Below are positions 6,844 through 15,832 of a stretch of DNA of 39,732 nucleotides, piece after piece. Position 1 is the first letter of the stretch, and each line of letters opens with the position of its first letter. The translations under genes and the position numbers were made by a program. Under the pieces are notes generated by a model, which saw nothing but the letters and a program-made list of their open reading frames with translations, made no database searches and was not told the DNA's origin. Source of the DNA: Saccharopolyspora soli (GTDB lineage: Bacteria; Actinomycetota; Actinomycetes; Mycobacteriales; Pseudonocardiaceae); assembly GCF_022678645.1 (NCBI RefSeq), contig NZ_JALBWV010000075.1, forward strand, positions 1 to 39,732, given 5' to 3'.

Positions 6844-8652
6844 TTAGACGGTTCGCCGACGGGGCGATGACGCCGGAGTTTGGTGAGCGGGGGCTGGGTT
6901 GACGACCGGAATGCCTTCGGGGAGGGTGTCGTCGTTTCGCTGCGGGTTGTCTGCGGCGTTCTCTGGCTCCCGTGGCCGTGGGGGGTTGTGTGGTGGTGAC
7001 CACCGGCCGACATTGGCGGCGGGTTGCGGTGTTTCGGGATATGTGCCGCGTTTTCGTGGGTAGAGGTATTCGACCGCGGGGTTTTTCCGTGGGCGGTCCA
7101 AGCGTGGTACCTGAATCCGGAAGAGTCGCCCGCCTACCCGTGCGACACCACGTCCGGGCACGGTGTTGCTGCCGTATTCATCGACGGCGGCGCGCCAGTC
7201 CTTGCCGAGAATTTCTCGGGCCCCGACTGGAGACACGTAGCCGAGACAAATGATGTATTCCAACATATCTTTGGCCGCGCCGGGGATTGCGTCGATGGAG
7301 TCGGGGCGTTGCGTGGCGACCACGAGACGGCCATTGGAACCCCGGATTTGCTTGGCCAACGTGTTGATCAGTGGGTCGACGACGTCTTTTCCGAGCTGTT
7401 GGCGAATGTCCTGGATTTCATCGATGACGACCAAGTAGCGGGGATGGTCGGGTTCCTCGTCGCGGTGGCCGCGCTCGTAGTCGGCCTCCTGTTCGTAGCG
7501 GGCGCGCATGTGCGCGACGAGTTCGGTAAGTCCTCGTTCCCATTCGTCGGGATTGCGGGCCACGGTGTGGATGCCTTCGCGGCCCTCGAAAGCGAGAAAA
7601 TCGGAGCCGGATTTTCCATCGAAGAGGTAGGCGCCGCCTGCGAACCATCCGTCGCGGACCGATCGGGCGATGAAGCCGCGCAGGAAGTTGGACTTTCCGC
7701 CGCCGGTTCCCCCGGCGACGAGGAGGTGGCGCTCTTCGGCCGGGTCGAGCAGGGCGATGGGCAGGGTTGCGGTGACCTCGGAGGTTTCGGCGTCGACCAT
7801 GTCGAGGTGGCCGTTGGCGGTTTCGGCGTCGGTGACGGCAATCAGGATGCCAGGCAGGTCCTGCCACAGCCGCTCGTGCACCTCGCGAGGCAGGAAAGCC
7901 GCGGCCTGCACGTGGAATTCCGAAGGCGAGGGCCAGGTAACCGAGTATCGGCCGTCTTGACGCAGGCTCCAGGCCACGGCGGAGGCGATGCGGGCGCGGA
8001 CGCCAGGGTCTTCGGTTCCCGCGGTCGGCGCGGCGATGTCGACGGATTCCAACGTCGCGCCCTGCACCCAGGATTCATCGACGACGTCGAGCTCGCCGGG
8101 GTCAACTCGGGTTGCACGGGACACGCTGGCGAGCACGGCGGCCATGGTGCGGTGCCGGGCACGCAGGGTGTCGGTGAGCGCGGCGAGGACCAGCCACAAG
8201 CCGACCGTCATCGGCCACGCCCAAGGTCCGGCTTCGACGGCGAGTACGAGCAGGGCGAGCACGCCGATCAGCGGCCGGGCGAAGCGGCGAATCCGGCGGC
8301 GGGTGTACCAGCGCGCCCAGTGCGTGAGGACCATGAGCGCGCACCACGCGACCGCAGCAGCCGCCACCGGCAGCCACGAAAAACCGCTGCACACCCAGAA
8401 CACCAGAATCGAGCCGAGCGCGACCCACCCCGGCGCCTCGCGCGCATCAACCCACGCTGCCCGAAGGTCGTCCGCGGTGCGGCCGTACCACCACGCGCGC
8501 AGCATCGACCGCGCGGCGCGAGGACTGCGCAGCCAGACCGGCAGACGACGCGTCCACCGGCGCCGTCGGCGGGTGCGCGGGCGCGGAGGGTCGACGGGAT
8601 CGGGTGGGGATCCGGCAAGAAAGCCGGTGTCCTGGCTGGCGGGCGCGGTCAT
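6844..8652 (-). CDS. FtsK/SpoIIIE/TraB-like DNA translocase
   Basis: 602 residues. After a proline- and arginine-rich N terminus, hydrophobic segments at about 78-110 and 126-162 anchor it in the membrane. The motor domain has Walker A GGTGGGKS at 314-321 and Walker B YLVVIDE at 406-412, then VVATQRPDS at 444-452, as in FtsK-type ATPases. In actinomycete conjugation a single FtsK-like protein moves double-stranded plasmid DNA between mycelia, so this is probably the transfer motor. The C terminus is proline-rich. I do not see a clear DNA-sequence-reading gamma domain. Its ATG overlaps the stop of the RuvC-like gene (ATGA). Confidence 0.88.
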   Translation of the reverse strand: MTAPASQDTGFLAGSPPDPVDPPRPRTRRRRRWTRRLPVWLRSPRAARSMLRAWWYGRTADDLRAAWVDAREAPGWVALGSILVFWVCSGFSWLPVAAAAVAWCALMVLTHWARWYTRRRIRRFARPLIGVLALLVLAVEAGPWAWPMTVGLWLVLAALTDTLRARHRTMAAVLASVSRATRVDPGELDVVDESWVQGATLESVDIAAPTAGTEDPGVRARIASAVAWSLRQDGRYSVTWPSPSEFHVQAAAFLPREVHERLWQDLPGILIAVTDAETANGHLDMVDAETSEVTATLPIALLDPAEERHLLVAGGTGGGKSNFLRGFIARSVRDGWFAGGAYLFDGKSGSDFLAFEGREGIHTVARNPDEWERGLTELVAHMRARYEQEADYERGHRDEEPDHPRYLVVIDEIQDIRQQLGKDVVDPLINTLAKQIRGSNGRLVVATQRPDSIDAIPGAAKDMLEYIICLGYVSPVGAREILGKDWRAAVDEYGSNTVPGRGVARVGGRLFRIQVPRLDRPRKNPAVEYLYPRKRGTYPETPQPAANVGRWSPPHNPPRPREPENAADNPQRNDDTLPEGIPVVNPAPAHQTPASSPRRRTV

Positions 8653-9248
8653 CGCGGCATCCTCGCCGCGACGCCAGCCACGTCGTATGCCGCGCGCTCG
8701 TGGTCTCGCTCGCCATTGCGGAACTGGTTCGGGCCCCAGTGGTGCGGCCGGGCGCCGCGGAGCTCCCGCGGGTACTCACTGGCCGGGCGGCGACCATGAC
8801 CGTCAGCAACGACCTTCTTCGCTTCCGGATACGCCCCGATGACCGCCGCGGCCACCTGGCGCGGCACCAACCAATCGCGGACCGGCAAGCGCTGAAACTT
8901 CGGCGACGAGTTCCGGTAGCCGACCGGCACGTGTGGCACCTCCACGCCGATGCGCACCACACCCCAGCGCTGTATCGCGTGGTCCACGAGTTCGTCGAGC
9001 GCGTCGCGGAGTTTCGCGACGTAGCGGCCGAACGCGACCCAGTTGTCCGGGTCGGACAGGGCGGACTTCAGTAGTTGGCCGTTGGCGCCGACCGGTCCCA
9101 TCGTCCACCCGAATTCCGCGTGATCCTCCACCCGCAGCACGCAGGCGGTCCAGGTTTGGCCGGGGTCGATTCCGATCACCGGCAGCGGATCACTGGCAGG
9201 TGGGGTGGGGGTCGGTGTGGGTTCAACGGCGGGTGCGGGGTGGGACAT
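8649..9248 (-). CDS. RuvC-like (RNase H-fold) nuclease
   Basis: 199 residues. VIGIDPG at 24-30 (Asp28), VEVP at 102-105 (Glu103) and an acidic/His cluster RDHERAAYDVA at 181-191 reproduce the D-E-D/H layout of RuvC-type Holliday-junction resolvases. The first 20 residues are proline-rich. Start and stop overlap its neighbours (TGATG upstream, ATGA downstream), so it is co-translated with the translocase. A role in resolving recombination or transfer intermediates is likely but inferred. Confidence 0.65.
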   Translation of the reverse strand: MSHPAPAVEPTPTPTPPASDPLPVIGIDPGQTWTACVLRVEDHAEFGWTMGPVGANGQLLKSALSDPDNWVAFGRYVAKLRDALDELVDHAIQRWGVVRIGVEVPHVPVGYRNSSPKFQRLPVRDWLVPRQVAAAVIGAYPEAKKVVADGHGRRPASEYPRELRGARPHHWGPNQFRNGERDHERAAYDVAGVAARMPR

Positions 9249-9526
9249 CAGGCCCACCACCCACTGGTGATCGCGGCGACACCCGCCGCCGTGGTGGTTA
9301 GTGCCACGGCGATCACCGCGCAGCCGAGATCACCACCCGGACTGGACGTTCCGGCGGGCGCGCGGCGGACGGCATCCGCGGGCACGCCGGTGATCTGGTG
9401 GCCGCTTTCGGTGGTGATGTCCACGCCCCCGAGAAATCCGGTGCTGGTGACTCGGCCACGGGTGCCCGATCCGGCGCCGTCGACCTCGCGCACCAGTTCC
9501 ACCCAGTCGCCGACGTTCGGCGAACT
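9248..9526 (-). CDS. Small membrane protein with SH3-like N-domain, 92 aa
   Basis: It starts MSSPNVGDWV behind GGGGAGG. Residues 5-50 (VGDWVELVREV ... GRVTSTGFLGGVDI) look like a small beta-barrel, and the last 25 residues form one hydrophobic segment ending SGWWA. First gene of the translocase operon, downstream of the palindromic element at 9661-9720. Possibly an accessory membrane partner of the translocase. Confidence 0.6.
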   Translation of the reverse strand, partial: SSPNVGDWVELVREVDGAGSGTRGRVTSTGFLGGVDITTESGHQITGVPADAVRRAPAGTSSPGGDLGCAVIAVALTTTAAGVAAITSGWWA

Positions 9527-9549
9527 CATCGCATACCTCCCCGGTGTCC

Positions 9550-9627
9550 GGGCTCCCGCGTTGTCGCAAGCGCAAGGGGCGACGGAGGCGGGGTGCCTGC
9601 GTCGCCCCTTGGTCGGGTTGGGAGCCC
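9550..9627 (-). terminator. Nested hairpin after the P450 gene
   Basis: Inner perfect 12-bp stem (9573-9584 with 9600-9611) within an outer 8-bp stem (9550-9557 with 9620-9627). It probably terminates leftward transcription from the P450 gene. It may also lie in the leader of the translocase operon, since it is downstream of the operator at 9661-9720; in that case it could act as an attenuator. Confidence 0.55.
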
Positions 9628-9660
9628 CGTCCACAGTGCTCGTCGGGGTGGGCGGGAAAC

Positions 9661-9720
9661 AACGCGCTGACGTGCTGACAGGCGATGTCAGCACATTGAT
9701 CGATACCGCCGCGTGACCGA
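9661..9720 (-). promoter_or_regulatory. 60-bp regulatory inverted repeat, left copy
   Basis: Its reverse complement matches 18155-18214 at 50 of 60 positions without gaps. The core is a palindrome, GTGCTGACA at 9672-9680 and TGTCAGCAC at 9686-9694. The arms are conserved between the copies while the central bases vary, as expected of an operator. It faces the translocase operon (start 9526). Confidence 0.75.
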
Positions 9721-9752
9721 CGGTCCGGTGACCCGGCGGCCGAGGGTGGAGA

Positions 9753-10967
9753 TCAACTGGCGGCGGACCTCGGCGGGTGCAGCCGCACAGGGAGTCGGAC
9801 CAGTGCGCGCTGCAGCAGCATGTGCTCGTACTGAAGCTCGCCGGGCGGGCAGGTCAGGTGCATGTCCGGCCAGCGTCGGAGTAGCTCGGCGAGCGCGATC
9901 CGGCCTTCCAGTCGCGCCAGTGCGGCGCCGAGGCAGTAGTGGATGCCGTGACCGAAGGAGAGGGCCCTTTTGTCTTCTCGGTGCAGGTCAAACTGGTCAG
10001 GGTCGGGATAGCGGAGTGGGTCGCGGTTGCTCGCGGCGATCGAGACGAATACGAGGTCTCCGGCGTGGATGTTCGTTCCGCCCAGGGTGGTGTCGTGGGC
10101 GGCGTAGCGGTAGGTCGCGGTGTGCAGCGGGGGATCCCATCGCAGGGTTTCCTCGATCGCTGCGGGGATCAGGTTGGGGTCGGCGACGCATTCCGCCAGC
10201 GCCTCGGGATGACGCAGCAGCGCGAGGATCGTGCCTGTGAGCAGGTGGACCGTGGTCTCGTGTCCGGCGAGGATCAGCACGAACGCCAGCGACACCAACT
10301 CCTCGGTGGACAGGCGATCTCCGCTGTCTGCTGCTCGGATCAAATCGGTGAGTAAGTCGTCGCCGTTGGCGGCGCGTTTGCGGTCGATGAGGTCGTGCAG
10401 GTAGTCGCCCATCGCGTCTCCGGCGTCCCACGCCAGCGCGGGGTCCTTGGCTTGGACGAAGTCGCCGGTCCACGCCCCGAACTGTGCCCGGTCGCTGGGG
10501 GGCACGCCGAGCAGTTCGCTGACTACCATGATCGGCAGCGGTTCGGCCACTGCGGCGAGCAGGTCCACGTCGCTGCTGGTGTCGATGGAGTCCAGCAGTT
10601 GCTCGGTGAACGCGTGGATGCGCGGCTGCACGACGTCGAGGCGACGTGGTGTGAACGTGGGTGCGACCAGGCCGCGGATTCTTGTGTGGTCGGGTTGGTC
10701 TTGATTGAGTAAGACGCGGACCGCTGAGGGGAGAGCGTGCGGGGTTGCTCCAGCGGGTGCCAGTTCCTGCATCCGGTCTCGGAGCACGTCGAGATCTTTG
10801 CGGTACAGCGCGTGATCGCCGAGCACGTGTGTGGCCTCGGCATAGCGGAGCACGAGGTGCACCGGGGTTCCGTTGGAGGTTCTGACACGGGCTACTGGCC
10901 CGTGTTGTCGAAGGCGGGCGAGGAAGGTGTACGGGTCGGCGCTGAAAGTCTCGTCCATCCAGTCCAT
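9753..10967 (-). CDS. Cytochrome P450
   Basis: 404 residues, the usual length of soluble bacterial P450s. Conserved features: DHTRIRGLV in helix C (93-101), oxygen-binding I-helix AGHETT (234-239), ExxR as EETLR (272-276) and heme-binding FGHGIHYCLG (338-347, ligand Cys345). It would use electrons from host ferredoxins; no ferredoxin gene is nearby. ATG with GAAGGGG seven bases upstream. Substrate unknown. It lies in the cassette with an O-methyltransferase and two regulators, which hints at tailoring of a small molecule. Confidence 0.93.
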   Translation of the reverse strand: MDWMDETFSADPYTFLARLRQHGPVARVRTSNGTPVHLVLRYAEATHVLGDHALYRKDLDVLRDRMQELAPAGATPHALPSAVRVLLNQDQPDHTRIRGLVAPTFTPRRLDVVQPRIHAFTEQLLDSIDTSSDVDLLAAVAEPLPIMVVSELLGVPPSDRAQFGAWTGDFVQAKDPALAWDAGDAMGDYLHDLIDRKRAANGDDLLTDLIRAADSGDRLSTEELVSLAFVLILAGHETTVHLLTGTILALLRHPEALAECVADPNLIPAAIEETLRWDPPLHTATYRYAAHDTTLGGTNIHAGDLVFVSIAASNRDPLRYPDPDQFDLHREDKRALSFGHGIHYCLGAALARLEGRIALAELLRRWPDMHLTCPPGELQYEHMLLQRALVRLPVRLHPPRSAAS

Positions 10968-11065
10968 CAGGAAGCCCCTTCGTGGGATCCGTCAGCAGCG
11001 TGTGAGCGCGAGCCGCCGCCTGGTCATGAACGCTCTCGATCACTGTGCGCCCGCGAAGGGCCGCC

Positions 11066-11093
11066 GCGGTATGCGGGGTTCCCCGCATACCGC
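11066..11093 (-). terminator. Perfect 13-bp hairpin between regulator and P450 genes
   Basis: Arms 11066-11078 and 11081-11093 with a 2-base loop, just after the stop of the regulator gene at 11104. It may be a terminator or, being a near-perfect palindrome upstream of the P450 start, an operator for the P450 gene. Confidence 0.6.
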
Positions 11094-11103
11094 TCCGTTC
11101 GAG

Positions 11104-13470
11104 CTACGGGGTTCCGCGAAGGCGATCGAGGTACGCGCGGACGATCAGCACCAGTTTCGTCTCGGTGATGGTCGGATCGAACGCCATCAGTTTTGTCCGG
11201 ATCTTTCCGGCGTAGGTCTCCACGGTTTTGCGGGAGATGCCCAGCCGGGCGCCAATGGATTGGTACTTCCAGTCGTGTGCGATCAACTCGGCGACCTCGC
11301 GTTCGCGGTCCGTCAACCCCGCTGGGTCCTCGTTGGCGTTCGGCTCGCCGAGCGCCTGGGCGACGGCGGTGTCCCAGTCCATCGTCTGCCCCACCTTCAT
11401 GAGGTCGTTCAGTCGCGACTGGCCGAGCCCGTCGAGCACCCGCTGCATGGCCGACGCTTGCACGGCCGCGACACCGGAGATGTAGTTGCTGCGAACGCCG
11501 GTGAGGTGCTCGCGATTGGTTGCGGCGCCGTGCACTACCGCGGCGCGGGTGTGATCACCGCTCATGGCGAGGATCCAGAACCGCAGCCGCAATCCCCAGG
11601 TGCCGCCCCACCACTCGTCGCTGACATCGGGCCGTCGTTGGTCAAGCAGCGCCGCGCGGGACAACTGCTCCGCCCGAGCGAGCTCGTTTTTGCGGAGCGC
11701 AACGACCGCGGCGGGAAATCGGGCCCATGCGATGGTCCGGGGGCCGCGTGTCGCTTCGGCGTGGGCCAGGTGTCGCGTGACCGCCTCGTCGGCTTCTGCG
11801 GGTGGACGAAGGAATGCGGTGGCGATCGTGCCGATGAGCTCGGCGATGAGGAAGTCGGCGTGCCGACCTTCCTCGGCGAACATCTGCGCCGCTTCGGCGA
11901 GCACCTCAATGGCCCATTCTTCGCGGTGCACCATGTACGCGATCGCGCCGGTGACATAGCGAACGTCGGGACTGTTCGTGCCCGCGGGCAACGCCTGCCG
12001 GGCGTGCTCCAGCAGCTCATCGCAGCGCAGCGATCCTTGCTGGCAGTGCAACATCGCGGTCCAGGCCAGCGCGTCGGCTCGGCGGCGGGCGGGCAACCGT
12101 CCCGTCGCGTCGGCGGCGGCCAGCAAACGCTGCATCCAGTACGCGGCTTCGGTCAGGGCTCCGCGATGCTCCCAGATCGCGGTCCGCACCGTCGCGTTGA
12201 TGATCGCCAGCCCGCGGATGGGATCGTCGCGTGAGCAGAAGTCCAGTGCCTCCCGCACGTTCGGCATGTTGAGGTGCAGACCTGCCAGCCACGCGGGTTC
12301 GTGCGGTCCCCGGTGCTCGTCTGCCGCCCGCGCGGTCCACGCCTGCAGCCACTGGGCATGCCTGCGGCGCAACGTGGTTTCCTCGCCGCACTCCCGCAGG
12401 TGTCGCAGGGCGTATTCGCGGGTCGTCTCCAGCAGCCGGTACCGGGTCGGCGACGAGGAGGTGTCGGCGATGATGAGAGATTTATCCACCAGGTCCGAGA
12501 TCACGTCGGTGATGCTGGCTGTGGTGATGTGCTCGCCCAGCGCCGCGTTCGAGTCGAGATCCGGGGAGGTGCGCCCGGCGCAGATCGCTGCCGCGGCCGG
12601 GGCGGTGAACTGATTCAGCACCCCGAGTCGCGCGAAGAGTCGTTGCTCTTCGTCGGTGAGCAGTTCCCAACTCCAGTCGAGCGTCGCGGCGAGCGTGGCA
12701 TGGTGGTCCTGCAGCATGCCACGGCCTGTGGTCAGCAGCGCAAACCTGTCCGAGATCCCCTCGGTGATGTCGTGCAGCGACATGGTGCGTAGTCGCCGCG
12801 CGGCCAGCTCGATCGCCAGTGGGATCCCGTCCAACGCTCGCACCAGCCGCGCCACCAGGGCGCGGTTGTCCTCGCCGAGCCGCCAGCTCGGGTCGGCTTC
12901 TCGGGCGCGGGCCGCGAACAACGCCACCGCTTCGGAGCCTGCTGTCTCCGCCAGGAGGTGCAGTTCGTCCTCGTCGCCGGTCTCGACCGTGGCGCGCTCC
13001 GGCGGCAGTGCCAGCGGCCCCACGGGCAGGCGCTGCTCGCCGGGGACGTCCAGGACGTGGCGGCTGGTCGCGAGGATGTGCAGGTCTGGTGCTGCCTGCA
13101 GCAGCCGTGTGCACAGTTCGGCGACTGCGTTGGTGAGGTGCTCGCAGTTGTCCAAGACCAGCAGCAGGTGCTTGCTGGCCAGATGTTCCTGCAGGGCGGA
13201 CGACTGCACGCCCAGCGCTTGCGCCACCGTTCCCCGGAGGAGATCTGGTGTGTCGATCCGCGTCAAATCGGCGAGCCACACCCCATCGTCGTAGACCCGC
13301 GTCACCTCCTCCGAGGAGGCCGCATGCAACGCCAGTCGCGTCTTTCCGACACCGCCGAGTCCGATCAGCGTCACCAGTCGCGCGTCCGACAGCAACCGTG
13401 TGAGTTCGCCCCTCAGTTCTCGTCGACCGACGAACGGTGTGAGATCAGCCCTCCAGCGAACAGGTGGCAT
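11104..13470 (-). CDS. LuxR-family regulator with NB-ARC-type ATPase domain
   Basis: 788 residues. FVGRRELR at 13-20 and Walker A GLGGVGKT at 37-44 with Walker B LLLVLDNCEHL near 100-110 define an AfsR/MalT-type signalling ATPase. The middle is a long alpha-helical repeat region. The C terminus (about 719-770, LTDREREVAELIA ... GISRKTVETYAGKIR) is a LuxR helix-turn-helix. I see no ribosome site and the likely -10 is close to the ATG, so the mRNA may be leaderless. It is divergent from the 13793 operon and probably regulates it, the P450 gene, or both. The ligand is unknown. Confidence 0.88.
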   Translation of the reverse strand: MPPVRWRADLTPFVGRRELRGELTRLLSDARLVTLIGLGGVGKTRLALHAASSEEVTRVYDDGVWLADLTRIDTPDLLRGTVAQALGVQSSALQEHLASKHLLLVLDNCEHLTNAVAELCTRLLQAAPDLHILATSRHVLDVPGEQRLPVGPLALPPERATVETGDEDELHLLAETAGSEAVALFAARAREADPSWRLGEDNRALVARLVRALDGIPLAIELAARRLRTMSLHDITEGISDRFALLTTGRGMLQDHHATLAATLDWSWELLTDEEQRLFARLGVLNQFTAPAAAAICAGRTSPDLDSNAALGEHITTASITDVISDLVDKSLIIADTSSSPTRYRLLETTREYALRHLRECGEETTLRRRHAQWLQAWTARAADEHRGPHEPAWLAGLHLNMPNVREALDFCSRDDPIRGLAIINATVRTAIWEHRGALTEAAYWMQRLLAAADATGRLPARRRADALAWTAMLHCQQGSLRCDELLEHARQALPAGTNSPDVRYVTGAIAYMVHREEWAIEVLAEAAQMFAEEGRHADFLIAELIGTIATAFLRPPAEADEAVTRHLAHAEATRGPRTIAWARFPAAVVALRKNELARAEQLSRAALLDQRRPDVSDEWWGGTWGLRLRFWILAMSGDHTRAAVVHGAATNREHLTGVRSNYISGVAAVQASAMQRVLDGLGQSRLNDLMKVGQTMDWDTAVAQALGEPNANEDPAGLTDREREVAELIAHDWKYQSIGARLGISRKTVETYAGKIRTKLMAFDPTITETKLVLIVRAYLDRLRGTP

Positions 13471-13792
13471 AGGGGAAAACCTTAGTGTCCCCTTGGCGTT
13501 ACGCCAGGGATTCCCGGCGTAAATACGCAGCCCCCGTCACTCACACGGCCCAACCTTTGGGGTCATCCCGTAGGCGGCAGGTCACGCCCCCGTACCTCTT
13601 GTTGCTACCGGATACGGGCATCACCGGATTGCTTGGCGTTCTGCTCCTCCTCCACTGTGGCATCGACTGGTCTAGACAGCTCCGTCGGTCGAGGCGCGGC
13701 ACCGTGCGCGCCGGGCCACCGTGCTCGCTGCCGCCAGTACGTCCACCAGCACCACCGGGCTTGAGTGATGACGACCATCGAGGGAGGAGCCC
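13471..13792. promoter_or_regulatory. Divergent intergenic region with small palindrome
   Basis: A 322-bp gene-free region between divergent operons. It contains the palindrome TGGCGTTACGCCA at 13494-13506, about 25 bases from the regulator start, a plausible autoregulatory operator, and a related CGGCGTAAATACGC just after it. I see no other clear signal. Confidence 0.4.
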
Positions 13793-13972
13793 ATGAACAA
13801 CGATCTGGCCCAGCGGGCGCCCGGCGAGACACTGCGGAGGATCGCCGCTCGCTACACAGCGCCGAAGCCACCTGCTGGGGGTTGGTTCGGCTCCGTGTGT
13901 ACCGAAACCCTGCGCGCGCCGAGCGTGGCGATGCTGCAGACATTGGTGGATGAGCTGCGGCGCACGCCATGA
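13793..13972 (+). CDS. Small protein, 59 aa
   Basis: It begins MNNDLAQRAP after a strong GAGGGAGGAG site, and its TGA overlaps the next ATG (ATGA). The central part is proline- and glycine-rich (APKPPAGGWFGSVC) with one cysteine; the C terminus is helical (AMLQTLVDELRRTP). First gene of the rightward half of the cassette. A peptide precursor is one possibility given the neighbouring P450 and methyltransferase, but no recognition motif is seen. Confidence 0.65.
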   Translation: MNNDLAQRAPGETLRRIAARYTAPKPPAGGWFGSVCTETLRAPSVAMLQTLVDELRRTP

Positions 13973-14625
13973 GCACAACGACTCTCCGGCATTGCGAGCG
14001 CGGTATGAATGCCACAGTGGTGTTCGGCTTGGCCCCCATGACTGCGGTGTCCATTAAGGACCCTGGGCATGGCAGTGCTTTGTCGGCCCAGGGTATCGAG
14101 GTGCCCGATCATTGGGCCTCGCCGATGGGACCAGCAGCGTGGAGCGGGTATTCGGCAGGGACCCGCACATCGTGGCGACACCGCGCGCCCACGCTCGTCA
14201 CCCTGCTGATGGCCCTGGCTGGGAGGACGGCGCGCAACGCCCTGGACCTCGTCGCCGACCACATCCCCACGCACCCGGCCGTCGCCGCGGCGGCGGCACG
14301 GCTGGATGCGGCCTGGCGGCTCGCGGTCGCCGCAGCGGATGCGTGCGACGCGCACTCCCGCGGGCGTACTCGTCCGACCTTCGTGGAGCAGGCATCGGCC
14401 CGCTTGCACGCCGGTCACGTGTTCTCCCAGTGCCGGGCCGTCGTGGACGTGCTGGTCGCCACGCAGGGCGTGGCGTCGTTGGTCGAGGACAGTTCACTGC
14501 AGGCGATCCAGCGGGACCTGCGCACCGCAAGCCGCCTCGCCACCGCCCAGGACGCGGCGAACCAGGAGTTGCTCGACCACGGACTTGCGACCGATAGCGG
14601 CCCTTCCATGACCGCCTTCATCTGA
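13969..14625 (+). CDS. Hypothetical protein, 218 aa
   Basis: The start at 13969 overlaps the upstream stop. The first 60 residues are polar with codons less GC-rich at third positions than the rest. From about residue 80 the protein is a series of alanine-rich helices. No family is recognised. It is followed by the O-methyltransferase gene after 14 bases. The N-terminal extension may be untranslated if a later start (for example the methionine near residue 81) is used. Confidence 0.55.
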   Translation: MSTTTLRHCERGMNATVVFGLAPMTAVSIKDPGHGSALSAQGIEVPDHWASPMGPAAWSGYSAGTRTSWRHRAPTLVTLLMALAGRTARNALDLVADHIPTHPAVAAAAARLDAAWRLAVAAADACDAHSRGRTRPTFVEQASARLHAGHVFSQCRAVVDVLVATQGVASLVEDSSLQAIQRDLRTASRLATAQDAANQELLDHGLATDSGPSMTAFI

Positions 14626-14639
14626 CAAGGACGTCGACC

Positions 14640-15695
14640 ATGCCTCCCATGCTGCAGGAGCACGCCGCTCCCCCGGTGCTGCGCGATCTCGCGCACGCCC
14701 CGTTTCGCACCCAGGCCGTGCGCGTTGTCGCCGCCTTGCGAGTTGCTGATCTGCTGGAGGATGGGCCGCTGTCGGTCGCCGAACTCGCCGCCCGCACCGG
14801 GGTTTCGGCGCCGCTGCTGCTGCAGGTGCTGCGCATGGTGGCCAGCCTTGGACTGCTGCGATCCGAACCCGACGGCGACGGCGTGCACCAGAGGTATGCG
14901 CTGACCGACCTGGGGCGGTACCTGCAGGACGGTCACCCCAGCGCCGCCCGTGACATGCTGCTAACCCTCGCGGGGCCGACGGCGTGGGCCTGCCTGGGAG
15001 TACTGCTGGAGCGGTTGACCACCGCGCGAAGCGGCACCTCGATCGCGCACGGCGTCGACACCTTCGTTGATGTGCTGCGGCAGCGCCCCATCGAGCACGC
15101 TGCGCACAGTCGCAGCATGATCGCCGTGCACGGCGACGAGCCGCCTGCGGTGGCCCGCGCGCTCGATCTGTCGCAGACCACCGGCACGATCGTCGATGTG
15201 GGCGGCGGAGTCGGCACGCTGCTGATCCACCTGCTCGCGCGGAATCCGCACCTGCGTGGAATGCTCGTCGACCTACCCGGAGTCGTTGATCATGCACGGG
15301 CCGCGGTCATCGACGCGGGCGTGGCGGACCGGGCGCAGATCGCGGTGGGGGATTACTTCGAAGCGGTGGTCCCCGCCGCCGCGGACGTGTACCTGCTCTC
15401 GCACATCCTCCATGGCTGGGATGAGCAGTCCTGCCTGAGCATTCTGCGCCACTGCGCCGCGGCCATGCGCCCCGACAGCCGCCTGTATCTGGTGGAGAGC
15501 GTGCTCCCGCCCGGCGACCAGCCGCACTTCGGGAAAACGCTGGACATGGTGATGCTCACCTTGACCTCCGGTCGAGAACGCACCGCGGATGAGTACGCGG
15601 CGCTGCTGGCCGCCGCAGGTTTACGTCTGCGGCGGGTGATTCCGACGGACTCGGCCGCGAGCGTGCTGGAGGTTGTCCGCGACACCGCCTCGTAG
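14640..15695 (+). CDS. O-methyltransferase, COMT/plant-type family 2
   Basis: 351 residues. An N-terminal winged-helix dimerisation domain (about 20-95, VAELAARTGVSAPLLLQVLRM) precedes a Rossmann methyltransferase domain with VDVGGGVGT at 185-193, DLPGV at 211-215, GDYF at 237-240 and HILHGWDE at 255-262, which carries the catalytic-base histidine position of this family. Such enzymes methylate hydroxyl groups of polyketide or aromatic natural products. It is in an operon with small unknown genes and near the P450, so it probably tailors the same molecule. Confidence 0.88.
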   Translation: MPPMLQEHAAPPVLRDLAHAPFRTQAVRVVAALRVADLLEDGPLSVAELAARTGVSAPLLLQVLRMVASLGLLRSEPDGDGVHQRYALTDLGRYLQDGHPSAARDMLLTLAGPTAWACLGVLLERLTTARSGTSIAHGVDTFVDVLRQRPIEHAAHSRSMIAVHGDEPPAVARALDLSQTTGTIVDVGGGVGTLLIHLLARNPHLRGMLVDLPGVVDHARAAVIDAGVADRAQIAVGDYFEAVVPAAADVYLLSHILHGWDEQSCLSILRHCAAAMRPDSRLYLVESVLPPGDQPHFGKTLDMVMLTLTSGRERTADEYAALLAAAGLRLRRVIPTDSAASVLEVVRDTAS

Positions 15696-15832
15696 CACCA
15701 CTGGTCACCGCGCGCCGGGTGTCGAGCAGGTGGCGGCCAGGCCGCGTCGCGTCGGGGGTCGTGACGTGCAGGCGGCGGGAACCTGCCCGCCTCTGCGGGG
15801 CATCAATGTCTCTACAACCAGGGGAAAACCAC

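Noticed and set aside
6844..8652. Type VII secretion ATPase EccC
   Set aside because: Only one motor domain with an N-terminal membrane part; EccC has several tandem ATPase domains. The context (RuvC-like partner, terminator, separate operon) fits a conjugative translocase better.
7024..8799. 591-codon rightward open frame opposite the translocase
   Set aside because: Shadow of the GC-rich FtsK/TraB-like gene; the leftward frame has Walker motifs and coupled neighbours.
13793..13972. Clear RiPP precursor
   Set aside because: No leader or core motif, no cyclase, radical-SAM or peptidase gene nearby. Recorded only as a possibility.
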